Origin: Chloroflexota bacterium
Lineage (GTDB): Bacteria; Chloroflexota; Dehalococcoidia; Dehalococcoidales; UBA3254
Direction of reading: 5' to 3'
NCBI GenBank assembly: GCA_017860765.1
Contig: JAGDMY010000003.1
Span: forward strand, 1-18,612
DNA length: 18,612 nt
In this document: positions 1 to 7,125 of the stretch, one piece after another
Position numbering within the stretch: the first letter of the stretch is position 1
How the letters are laid out: the number at the start of each line of letters is the position of its first letter
Made by a program: the position numbers and the translations under genes
Notes under the pieces: model-generated
What the model saw: only the letters and a program-made list of their open reading frames with translations
Database searches by the model: none
Told to the model about the DNA's origin: nothing

Positions 1-1528
1 AGTCTGCAGCAGTACAACCGAAGGCCGAAAAGGCCGCTGCCCAGGGGACGGTAAACACTCCTTTAAAAGGGATCCCTGCAGTGTAACCGGACAGGAACAT
101 GGGGCCGGCACCGCCATAACCGATCAGAGCATAATCGCTGGGGGAATAGCCCCTCACGGACAGGACTGTCAGGATATGGTCTCTCATCCTGGTATTGATC
201 AGATCAATTACGCCTTCCGCAAACTGGTAAGGGTCGACTCCCAGCGGGACGGCGCATTTTTCTTGAATGGCTTTGAGAGCCAGGTCTTTGCGCAACTTCA
301 CCTTGCCGCCCAGGTAATATTCCGGATTAAGGATGCCCAGAATCACCACGCAATCCATGACGGTGGGAATGTCATTCCCGGTATTATAACAGACCGGACC
401 CGGCTCAGAGCCGGCGCTTCCCGGACCGATATCCACCCGTTTTGATTCAGGGTCGATGCTGAGGTATTGGCCGGCCCCCGCACCAATCGAATCAATGACC
501 AGGGTGGGAATATTCAAGACCGAACGCCCGAGCTCGACTTCGCGCTGCAGAATCGGTTCACCACCCATAATCAATCCAACATCAAAACTGGTTCCGCCCA
601 TATCTGTGCAGACCAGGTTGGGAATATCCATAATCCTGGAGAGATACCTTCCACCGAGAATGCCGCCGATGGGGCCTGAGAAACAGCCTTTAAATAAAGG
701 CGGATATTTAATATTTGCAATGCCACCGTCAGCCAGCATAATTTGCAAAGGATATTTATAGCCGATATCCTGGAGGTCCTTTTCGATCTTTTGCAGATGT
801 TTTCTAACAGGCTCGGCACCGTAGGCCTGGAGGACCAGTGCGTTCAAGCGCGGACCTTCCCGGGTGATGGGGACTAATTCGCAGGAAAGGTACAGAGGGA
901 CCTGCTTGCCCCGGGCCTGCATGACAGCCCGGGCGATTCCCGCTGCCGTCAACTCGTGGACGGGATTGAGGTAGGAGAAGAGGAACATGATGGCGATACC
1001 CTCGACATCCCTTTCCAACAGGTCCAGCACCGCCCCCTGGACCTCATGTTCATATAGCGGAATCACCTGCTCCCCGAACATACTGACTCTCTCGGTGACG
1101 CCCCGGATGAGTTTTCTGGGGACAAAGGGCTCATTATGGACATGAGCTACCTTGTGCATCTTATCCTGAAAACCGTACCCGGCATGGACGCCGCCGCCGC
1201 GCTCATGCAACAGGGTATCCTCAAACCCCTTGGTAATAATAATCCCGACTTTTCTGCCGGTCCTGGTGAGAAGGGAATTCAGCATTGTAGTGCCTGAATA
1301 GACTGCTGCCAGGACTCCCGGGAAGATATTTTTGGCGTCCCTGTCCCAATCAAGTTCCCAGCGCTCAAAGGCATCTTTGATGGAATTCACGAAACCGATT
1401 GATTCGTTGGTATGCGTGCTGGAGGCTTTGCCGACCACGAAATCACCGGCGTTATCGACCAGTATCATATCCGTCATAGTGCCACCGGCGTCGCTCCCCA
1501 ATAAAACCACTTTTCTTGAATCTCCCAT
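1..1528 (-). CDS. Hydantoinase/oxoprolinase (HyuA) family ATPase subunit, partial (C-terminus off window)
   Basis: The reading frame is open from an ATG at 1528 to the left edge, about 509 codons. The start is preceded by a strong GGAGG ribosome binding site. The protein reads as a HyuA/AcxA-type ASKHA-fold ATPase. It has an N-terminal GSDAGGTMTD phosphate loop, a GTTMLNSLLTRTG segment, SYLNPVHE near the middle, a second phosphate loop DMGGTSFDVG, then GPGSAGSEPGPVCY, GYGGAGP and AAFSAFG at the window edge. Family members hydrolyse ATP to activate hydantoins, 5-oxoproline or, in acetone and acetophenone carboxylases, a ketone or bicarbonate. Family length is about 680-720 residues, so roughly 180-200 residues lie outside. 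It follows the PlsY-like gene by 93 bp in the same direction and probably shares its promoter. A HyuB-type partner is not visible. The exact substrate is not inferable. Confidence 0.88.
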   Translation of the reverse strand, partial: MGDSRKVVLLGSDAGGTMTDMILVDNAGDFVVGKASSTHTNESIGFVNSIKDAFERWELDWDRDAKNIFPGVLAAVYSGTTMLNSLLTRTGRKVGIIITKGFEDTLLHERGGGVHAGYGFQDKMHKVAHVHNEPFVPRKLIRGVTERVSMFGEQVIPLYEHEVQGAVLDLLERDVEGIAIMFLFSYLNPVHELTAAGIARAVMQARGKQVPLYLSCELVPITREGPRLNALVLQAYGAEPVRKHLQKIEKDLQDIGYKYPLQIMLADGGIANIKYPPLFKGCFSGPIGGILGGRYLSRIMDIPNLVCTDMGGTSFDVGLIMGGEPILQREVELGRSVLNIPTLVIDSIGAGAGQYLSIDPESKRVDIGPGSAGSEPGPVCYNTGNDIPTVMDCVVILGILNPEYYLGGKVKLRKDLALKAIQEKCAVPLGVDPYQFAEGVIDLINTRMRDHILTVLSVRGYSPSDYALIGYGGAGPMFLSGYTAGIPFKGVFTVPWAAAFSAFGCTAAD

Positions 1529-1621
1529 TTCCCCTCCTTTTTTAGTCCCCTGTAAATACCGCATTACCGCTGCCTTCGCAGCAGTTTTCCACATTATCTG
1601 AGCCGTGATCAAGCCGGCACT

Positions 1622-2212
1622 TTAGCATATTTTGGTTATTCCGATGGACCTGCGCCGGGGACCGTCGATGACCATTTTCACTGCCACAAAGAGAAGTACA
1701 ATGATGGCGTATGCCAGGAACACCCAGTTTTGCGAAAGACCCAGCATCAGAGCGATAGCTGCTCCACCCGTACCGGCGGCAATATTCGAGCTCTTAACTA
1801 ATAAAAAGCTTATTCCATAGACCGATATCCCGACCAGGGCCGCTAAGGGGAACAACACCGCCATGGTCCCGAAGCTGACCGCGAGGCCCTGTCCACCCTT
1901 GAAATTAGCCCAAACGGGAAAATCGTGGCCTAAAATAGCCAGTATCGCGGCTAAGATCTGCCAGCTTAGATCCAAACCTGGAACCCGGGCTAAACACACT
2001 GCCAGAGCTCCCTTGGCAACATCCAGGAGGGCAACTATCAGGCCGAATTTGGGGCCGACCTCGTGAAAGGTATTGTGCGCACCCATGTTGCCATCGCCTA
2101 CGCAGCGAATGTCTACCTTTTTTATTTTTCGGGACACGACGAGCGCAGTGGGAATCGCACCCAGAACGTAGGCACAAATTAAAATGGTCGCTATCACGGT
2201 ATAGTGCAGCAT
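1622..2212 (-). CDS. PlsY-family integral membrane protein with degenerate acyltransferase motifs
   Basis: This is a 196-residue, very hydrophobic protein with about five membrane segments, the length and layout of PlsY (acyl-phosphate:glycerol-3-phosphate acyltransferase, first step of phospholipid synthesis). Recognisable motifs are GDGNMGAHN (residues 39-47) and GHDFPVWANFKGGQG (95-109). In true PlsY motif 1 reads roughly GSGNxGATNxxR and motif 2 ends FKGGKG. Here the Ser is Asp40, the Thr is His46, the Arg is His50 and the motif-2 Lys is Gln108. The C-terminal motif (RxxNIKRLL-like) is reduced to an Arg-rich tail. Fold membership is clear, but classical GPAT activity is doubtful. It is the first gene behind a strong regulated promoter and is followed by the HyuA-type gene. 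No obvious ribosome binding site precedes the ATG. Confidence 0.8.
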   Translation of the reverse strand: MLHYTVIATILICAYVLGAIPTALVVSRKIKKVDIRCVGDGNMGAHNTFHEVGPKFGLIVALLDVAKGALAVCLARVPGLDLSWQILAAILAILGHDFPVWANFKGGQGLAVSFGTMAVLFPLAALVGISVYGISFLLVKSSNIAAGTGGAAIALMLGLSQNWVFLAYAIIVLLFVAVKMVIDGPRRRSIGITKIC

Positions 2213-2256
2213 CTATTTAACTTGTTGATCCGGCAGTCATCGCTTAGTTCCTGGAA

Positions 2257-2294
2257 TACCTAGAGATCCAAAGTACCTAGATTGACTAGGTATT
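2257..2294. promoter_or_regulatory. Palindromic operator with three TACCTAG half-sites
   Basis: TACCTAG occurs at 2257-2263 and 2274-2280, and its inverse CTAGGTA at 2286-2292. The second and third copies form a perfect inverted repeat with 7-bp arms and a 5-bp spacer (2274-2292). The first and third share 9-bp arms (AATACCTAG and CTAGGTATT). The repeat overlaps the -10 box and covers the predicted transcription start of the minus-strand promoter, the usual place for a repressor site. The cognate regulator is not identified. Confidence 0.7.
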
Positions 2295-2320
2295 ATAAAG
2301 TCCTTAAAGGGAATTGTCAA
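2292..2320 (-). promoter_or_regulatory. Consensus sigma-70 promoter for the PlsY-like/HyuA operon
   Basis: Read on the minus strand there is a perfect -35 TTGACA (2315-2320), a 17-bp spacer and a perfect -10 TATAAT (2292-2297). Transcription should begin near 2285 inside the operator, giving a leader of about 70 nt before the ATG at 2212. Confidence 0.85.
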
Positions 2321-2509
2321 TAGACGAATTAATACACCTGATTACGCCTGATAAGCTGAATTACACAGAAGAAAAATGGAAGGACAGGAACCCCCTTCCG
2401 GGGGAAAGCCCCGGGCTGGCCAATTGACTGCAAGAGATAAGATAAAAACTGGTATCATATTAGGAAGTTGCCAGTGGGCAAAAAAAGGCTGAAATAAGGA
2501 GAAGTACAT

Positions 2510-2929
2510 TTGGATAAAATAGTTGATCATATCGAAGAAGTGGTGATGGTGGTAAAAAATCAGGATGAGGCAGTGGCTTTATATGAAGATTTATTTGGTT
2601 TCCAATTCGACCGCAGCTGGGATATGCCGCCTTATGAGATGAAAGTCAAGTCAGCCATGGTTGGTCAGACCCAGTTTCACATCCTTGGCTCTACCAATCC
2701 GGCTCCGGAAGCCTTCCTCAATAAGTTTATTGAGAAAAAGGGGGAAGGGATCCATCATATCGCATTTAGCGTCAACCATCTGGGTAAAACCGTGGCCAGG
2801 CTCAGGGCCAAAGGGGTCCGGATAATTCCGGGGGGAAAAACCAATGTCGGAGGCGAGGAGGTAGACTTCCATTTCGTTCATCCGGGGTCTACCCATGGTC
2901 TGCTTATTGAACTGGTCGGCCGGAAGTAG
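2510..2929 (+). CDS. VOC-family protein, methylmalonyl-CoA epimerase-like
   Basis: This 139-residue protein starts at TTG and is preceded by AAGGAG at 2496-2501 with 8-nt spacing. Two beta-alpha-beta-beta-beta modules of the vicinal oxygen chelate fold are visible. The expected metal ligands are His7 (VDHIEE), Gln55 or nearby in GQTQFHIL, His82/His83 (GIHHIAF) and Glu134 (GLLIEL). The segment DFHFVHPGSTHGLLIEL matches the methylmalonyl-CoA epimerase ending (FLHPKSTGGVLIEL type), and Glu43 is a candidate catalytic acid. Epimerases interconvert (R)- and (S)-methylmalonyl-CoA in propionate metabolism. The length equals the family's usual 135-150. It is the only plus-strand gene, and mutase genes are absent from the window, so a different VOC substrate is possible. 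Confidence 0.8.
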   Translation: MDKIVDHIEEVVMVVKNQDEAVALYEDLFGFQFDRSWDMPPYEMKVKSAMVGQTQFHILGSTNPAPEAFLNKFIEKKGEGIHHIAFSVNHLGKTVARLRAKGVRIIPGGKTNVGGEEVDFHFVHPGSTHGLLIELVGRK

Positions 2930-3145
2930 ATCACACGGCCTTATCCGATCCGCGAATTCACCAGGCCATAACCACCCGCACCCCGAAACGGCACCGCGCC
3001 GATAGAAACACAGCAATATGCGCCACTTCCCTCAATCGGGCGGCGAAAAATACTCTATCCAAATATTTCTTTATTTAGGAGTATGGCCTGTTTTTAAAAT
3101 TGGTTTTTGCGGGCGCTATAGAATTGGGGTGCGCCGGGTAGGCCT
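2930..3145. other. Convergent intergenic region without a gene
   Basis: This stretch lies between the ends of the plus-strand epimerase gene and the minus-strand DUF5679 gene. I see no coding frame with family-like content. There is AT-rich sequence around 3046-3105 with a weak ATACTC/GAGTAT inverted repeat, and no convincing intrinsic terminator. Confidence 0.5.
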
Positions 3146-3286
3146 TTAAGCTTTGCCAATCCGGAATACTTTATTTCCGCAAATCGGGCAAGTCCCCTGC
3201 GTAGCAGGGCGCCCGTTCTTCATCGTTATCGATTTGGGGTTTTTGATCTCAACCATTTTTCTGTCTTTAACGCAATACGCCTGCAT
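3146..3286 (-). CDS. Small DUF5679-like zinc-ribbon protein (46 aa)
   Basis: The protein starts MQAYCVKDRKMVEIK, contains TMKNGRPATQGTCPICG and ends FRIGKA, the typical layout of the DUF5679 family of tiny, probably zinc-binding proteins of unknown function. The start is set by GAGGAG seven bases upstream of the ATG at 3286. A longer in-frame extension to 3367 is open, but it contains the likely promoter at 3317-3345, so it is probably not translated. Family members usually have two CxxC knuckles. Here the C-terminal CPIC is intact, while the N-terminal one is CVKD, with Asp in place of the second Cys. Asp may still coordinate zinc, or the site may be lost. The gene appears to be its own transcription unit. 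Confidence 0.8.
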   Translation of the reverse strand: MQAYCVKDRKMVEIKNPKSITMKNGRPATQGTCPICGNKVFRIGKA

Positions 3287-3316
3287 TTTGGCCTCCTCGC
3301 ACATATTCCCAGCAAA

Positions 3317-3345
3317 AGAATAGCACAAAGCCTGCTCCTCTTCAA
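3317..3345 (-). promoter_or_regulatory. Putative promoter for the DUF5679 gene
   Basis: On the minus strand TTGAAG (3340-3345), 17 bp, then TATTCT (3317-3322) with an upstream TG that makes an extended -10. The predicted start site lies about 25 nt before the ATG at 3286 and supports the short 46-residue gene model. The match to consensus is moderate. Confidence 0.5.
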
Positions 3346-3462
3346 ATCCATCATCAGGAGCGTACAAACCGATTGGATTGGCAAGACCTCCAGAAGGAAA
3401 TTTGGGGTTGGGGGCGGAAGGACCAGGGAAGCTTCATCTATGGCCGGCGGAAAAAGGTGATG

Positions 3463-4167
3463 TTAGCAGCGCGCTAAAAGTTGTCCGTAACCGGGAATAC
3501 TATCGTTGATGCCGGCAATTCGGAGCAAATTCCACATGGTCGCCTGGTTGCTGGAAATAACCGGCTTTCTGAGATCACCCTCGAGTTTTTCCAGGATGTC
3601 AATGGTGTGCCAGCCTGTGCAGGGGAGGAAGATTGCCTCACTTTCCGGGGTATCGACTGCTCTGGCCAGCCCATATATTTTTCCACGCGAGACCTGGGCC
3701 GGGTTTTCGTTGAGCCATTTTTGCTTCAATACCCGGATCCCGCTTTTTTCGACAAATTTTACCGCCGCTTTGGCTACTTCTTCACTGTAAGGCATTGCCA
3801 TGGATATATTCTTGACTCCCAGTTTGTAAAGCGCTTCAATCGCTGAGCTGGAGGTGGTCGTGGTCGGCAAATTGCGGTTTATTTTCTTCATCTTTGCTAT
3901 CATTTTCCGGTCATATCCATATCCTCCGGCAAAGCTGACCCCGGTGCCGGTCAGGGCCATGGCCGCAGGTCCAACGTGCAGGATAATCCTGGTGGCCTCC
4001 GCTAATCCTTCCTCGACCTTCTTCAGGCTCTCGATCCCTCCTCCCTGGAAGGAAATGCGATGATAGTGGCAGGAGACCCCTTCCGGAGTCATTCTGGCGA
4101 ACTCCGGCTCTGTAGCCAGGATACCCGAGGGGACCAGCACTCCCAGTCTGGCACGCCATCCATACAT
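3463..4167 (-). CDS. Arylmalonate decarboxylase-like protein of the Asp/Glu racemase / maleate isomerase superfamily
   Basis: This 234-residue protein begins MYGWRARLGVLVPSG, the usual opening of the maleate cis-trans isomerase/arylmalonate decarboxylase (AMDase) family. Racemases and maleate isomerase use two cysteines. Here the N-terminal position is Gly74 in ALTGTGVSF and only the C-terminal one remains, Cys183 in FLPCTGWHTID. This Gly74 plus single-Cys arrangement is the one known from Bordetella AMDase (Gly74, Cys188), and the local contexts match: MGTSLSF and LLSCGGLLTLD there, as well as VVSSSPAGFW compared with VISSNQATMW here and a shared PGYG near the end. A cofactor-free decarboxylation of a disubstituted malonate or related acid is therefore more likely than racemisation, though the substrate is unknown. 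It lies 16 bp after the MFS gene and ends the long operon. Confidence 0.82.
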   Translation of the reverse strand: MYGWRARLGVLVPSGILATEPEFARMTPEGVSCHYHRISFQGGGIESLKKVEEGLAEATRIILHVGPAAMALTGTGVSFAGGYGYDRKMIAKMKKINRNLPTTTTSSSAIEALYKLGVKNISMAMPYSEEVAKAAVKFVEKSGIRVLKQKWLNENPAQVSRGKIYGLARAVDTPESEAIFLPCTGWHTIDILEKLEGDLRKPVISSNQATMWNLLRIAGINDSIPGYGQLLARC

Positions 4168-4183
4168 TTTGCTGACCTCCTTA

Positions 4184-5404
4184 TCAACGCTGACTGCCGC
4201 GAAAAAAGAATGCCGAAATCAGGGTCACTGCCAGCATTGAGATGCCGGCGATATTGAAACAGGCTTGAAAGCCCCATTTATCTATTATCTGGCCCATGGT
4301 GGGAGCAAATATGGCCCCGGTCCCACCCATAGTAAAATAGTATATTCCATAGATGGTTGAACGATTGCGTAGTGAAGTCTGTTCAATGATAAAAGCCTCA
4401 GCTACGGGCAAGCAGAGGGTACTGCTGATGCCCAGGAATAATAGCAGTATTATATACTGGGGTCCCCAGGCGGTATAACTCAACAGGACAACCAGACCAC
4501 CCCGGACTAAAAAACTTATTATTATCACCGGGGCCCGGCCTAACCTGTCTGAGATATAGCCTCCGATAGGACCAGACCACAGCCCTGTCGACCATATAAT
4601 AGAAAGAAGTGAGGCTGACAGCTGCTCGCTAAGCCCGAACTGGTCCACCGCGTAGAGCGGTAAAAATGAGGTTACGGACCAGGCGGCTCCTCCTGCCAAA
4701 GTGTTGAGTGCTAACATGGCAGCTATCCGGCGTTTATAACCGGGCGCCGGCGGCGCCTCCTCAAGATAGCCTCTTTCAGCCTTACTCTGACTCATCGAGG
4801 ATCGCCTGCTGAGAAAAAGGACAAAGATAACACCAAAGATAGCAGTGGGAATTGCCAGTCCGATAAATGAAGCGTGCCAGCCCCAGGCACCTGCAATGGC
4901 GCCCGCAATTAGAGGTGCCAGGAAAAAGCTGGCGTTTCCACCGATAAGATGAATACCCAGTGCCCTTCCACGCTGTTGCGGTTCGACAGAGGAGGCAATC
5001 AGGGGGGTGGCTGCCGGGTGATAGCCGCCCGCCAGCAAACCCATTATTATTAAGAAGACCAGCATCAGGGTGTAGTTCTGTGAAATTCCCACCAAAAGAC
5101 CGGCGATAGCTACGCCCAGGATTCCTAAAGTGATCAGGATGCGCGGTCCCACCCGGTCGGCCAACCAGCCTCCGGGAAGCTGACTGAAGGCATTAGCCAA
5201 AGAAAAAGCGGAAGTTACAAAGGCTGATTGGGTATAGCTCAAATTGAATTGATCGCGAATAAAAGGCAGCAGCGGTATCGGTATCGCGGTAAGAAGGTGA
5301 TGAAAACAGTGAGCTACGACAAACAGAGGCAACGTTGTTAAGAAAAACGAACGGCCCTTCAATTGTGGATTACCACCCTGGCTGGCTGGTTCCGCTATGC
5401 TCAT
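4184..5404 (-). CDS. Major facilitator superfamily transporter (12 membrane segments)
   Basis: This 406-residue protein has about twelve hydrophobic segments and a hydrophilic central loop at residues 200-226. The MFS motif A is visible in both halves: GGWLADRVGPR at 78-88 and GGYISDRLGR at 281-290. GGYHPAATPL at 126-135 and the RGRALGIHLIGGN segment resemble the fosmidomycin-resistance/NarK-like and sugar-acid porter groups. Its place between redox enzymes and a decarboxylase-like enzyme suggests uptake of the pathway substrate or export of a product. The ATG at 5404 lies 30 bp after the preceding stop and has no clear ribosome binding site, so the start is less certain than the body. Confidence 0.88.
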   Translation of the reverse strand: MSIAEPASQGGNPQLKGRSFFLTTLPLFVVAHCFHHLLTAIPIPLLPFIRDQFNLSYTQSAFVTSAFSLANAFSQLPGGWLADRVGPRILITLGILGVAIAGLLVGISQNYTLMLVFLIIMGLLAGGYHPAATPLIASSVEPQQRGRALGIHLIGGNASFFLAPLIAGAIAGAWGWHASFIGLAIPTAIFGVIFVLFLSRRSSMSQSKAERGYLEEAPPAPGYKRRIAAMLALNTLAGGAAWSVTSFLPLYAVDQFGLSEQLSASLLSIIWSTGLWSGPIGGYISDRLGRAPVIIISFLVRGGLVVLLSYTAWGPQYIILLLFLGISSTLCLPVAEAFIIEQTSLRNRSTIYGIYYFTMGGTGAIFAPTMGQIIDKWGFQACFNIAGISMLAVTLISAFFFRGSQR

Positions 5405-5434
5405 ATCAATCAGTAATCGTCTGTATTATACCAA

Positions 5435-7111
5435 CTAAACCTCCCCAGCAGTATTTTTTGGCTCCAGCGTTACGTAGTAGGTGTCCCCAGTGTGGTTGGG
5501 GTTAAGAAACTCTCTGATTTTCCACTGGTATTCAAATACTAATGGCTGGGGGAAAGCTGCGGCCTTTTTCTCATGCTCTTCTTTAGTCAAACCATAGCCA
5601 TCATCCCGCCTGGAGATAGCATACATTCTCTCCATCGCACCCAGGCCATGCTCCCGGCCAAATTTGGATGATAGTTCAAAGTATTCATGGGTTTCCGTCA
5701 CCGAGCGCCTATCATGGGAATCAAAATGGGTGAAGTTCTCCCAGGCGGTCACCCCTCCCCCGCCGATTCCCGCCATACCTCCCATCATGGTGTCCCCACC
5801 CGCCGCCACGAAGGAGTCATGCTCCTTTTCCCACTTGCGCTTGAATTCCGCGGCCAATTCAACTCTCGGACATGAATAGTCCGGACATCCCCCTATCCCG
5901 AAAGCCCCTTCATAACCCCCGGCAAAGACGAAATTCAGGTTTTTATGTCCCAACCTCAGCAGGAACAGCAGGCTCCAGTCCTTGATATCCGGGTCTTCCA
6001 TTAAGGAGGCTTTCCATCCACCGGTCTCGGCTAATATTTTATCCAGCACTTTTTCCTGCCAGTCGATATCCCTGGGCGTCATGCCTGCCAGTATAAGCTG
6101 GAAATCACGTTTCATCTCCTCATTTTGCCTCAGAGTTTCGGGATCCTTCAGCAGCCATTCGAGATCATTGAGGGTCTTGTTCGGGTCAGCCAGTATCTTA
6201 ATCATAGCGGCCTTCAGGTCCCGGCCGAACATAGTGTACTGGCGGTGAGAATAATAACCGCTAATACCGCTATCCCAGATCCGGTAAAGGCCGTTGGCAT
6301 AGGCTTCCCAGGAAGGCCAGGCTACCGTATGCCCGACAATATTGGGCGGCAGCACGGATTTATATGCCGGGATAATCCCTTCACTGGGAAAGTCGGGAGG
6401 CCCGGGCCAGGGGAACAGTTTGATGGCGCATTTGGTAAAGACACCCATGGCTCCCATGGCTCCCGAACCGCCCATGATCAAGCCCCGCAGGCCCGGCCCC
6501 GGCCCGTCATCGCAGAACCAACCCAGTCCGGAACCCAATGATCCGGAACGCAGAATTTCACCGTCCGGCATGACCCATTCAAAGGCCAGCAGGTTCTCAC
6601 GGGTCAGACCGCCAAACATGGCGAAAGGTGAAGGCCCGCCGTTGCAGCAGGCGCTGGCCAGGGGTGAACAACTGGAGCCGGCGCCGATAATGGTGGTGTT
6701 GAGTCCCAACTTCATGGCTTCAGCCTGAAGAGTAGCGCCGATGACGTAAGGCTCGATTACCGCATACTGGTTCTTCTCGTTGATTTCCAGGATACGGTCC
6801 ATGCGTTTCATATCCAGCGTGATGGCCTTATCATCGCAAATGTTGGCCCGTGAGGTCCAGAACGTGCTGGCGGCGTGGAATTTGATTTGATACTTATTAC
6901 ACAGTTTGACCACTGACTGCACTTCCTCCGTGCTTCCCGGCAGAACGGCGGCCAGGCCTCTGGGGGTGAATACGTTGTAGACCGGCCCCATATGGTGCTG
7001 GGACTGGGCCATTGAGGTGGCGTAGCTATCCAGGACTGCGGGATCATCCGAGATATTGTCCGGCCCGACTATATCTTCAAATTGCTGGTAGACTTCCCTC
7101 GCTAATGCCAT
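5435..7111 (-). CDS. FAD-binding oxidoreductase (GlcD / VAO-type, large)
   Basis: This 558-residue protein has an N-terminal FAD_binding_4-type domain. The region around residues 51-75 holds the entry element (RGLAAVLPGSTEEVQSVVKL). YAVIEPYV (116-123) and MGVFTKCAIKLFPWPG (222-237) correspond to the VAO-fold segments that line the FAD. The substrate domain is unusually long and rich in glycine and aromatic residues, and a Cys cluster GSSCSPLASACCNGG lies at 145-159. The usual C-terminal FDPxGxxNPGK motif is absent. The family oxidises 2-hydroxy acids or phenolic side chains. AAGGAG precedes an ATG at 7111. A GTG one codon upstream is the other possible start. The Fe-S protein gene ends 14 bp upstream, so the two are probably co-translated partners passing electrons from flavin to iron-sulfur clusters. 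Confidence 0.85.
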   Translation of the reverse strand: MALAREVYQQFEDIVGPDNISDDPAVLDSYATSMAQSQHHMGPVYNVFTPRGLAAVLPGSTEEVQSVVKLCNKYQIKFHAASTFWTSRANICDDKAITLDMKRMDRILEINEKNQYAVIEPYVIGATLQAEAMKLGLNTTIIGAGSSCSPLASACCNGGPSPFAMFGGLTRENLLAFEWVMPDGEILRSGSLGSGLGWFCDDGPGPGLRGLIMGGSGAMGAMGVFTKCAIKLFPWPGPPDFPSEGIIPAYKSVLPPNIVGHTVAWPSWEAYANGLYRIWDSGISGYYSHRQYTMFGRDLKAAMIKILADPNKTLNDLEWLLKDPETLRQNEEMKRDFQLILAGMTPRDIDWQEKVLDKILAETGGWKASLMEDPDIKDWSLLFLLRLGHKNLNFVFAGGYEGAFGIGGCPDYSCPRVELAAEFKRKWEKEHDSFVAAGGDTMMGGMAGIGGGGVTAWENFTHFDSHDRRSVTETHEYFELSSKFGREHGLGAMERMYAISRRDDGYGLTKEEHEKKAAAFPQPLVFEYQWKIREFLNPNHTGDTYYVTLEPKNTAGEV

Positions 7112-7125
7112 CACTACTACTCCTT

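Noticed and set aside
1569..1582. GCTGC/GCAGC hairpin between the PlsY-like and HyuA genes
   Set aside because: A 5-bp stem without a T-run is too small to call a terminator or attenuator.
2391..2404. CCCCC/GGGGG hairpin in the epimerase leader
   Set aside because: Short stem with a TTCC loop and no T-run. Probably chance in a GC-rich patch. No riboswitch-like architecture around it.
2424..2429. TTGACT as a -35 box for the epimerase gene
   Set aside because: The only -10-like sequence downstream (TATCAT) is about 23 bp away, too far for a normal promoter. The true promoter was not found.
2651..3016. 121-codon minus-strand frame over the epimerase gene
   Set aside because: Antisense shadow of the VOC gene with no recognisable domain.
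3050..3084. ATACTC/GAGTAT inverted repeat followed by T5, as a terminator of the epimerase gene
   Set aside because: The stem is only 6 bp, AT-rich, with a loop of over 20 nt and six bases before the T-run. Too weak.
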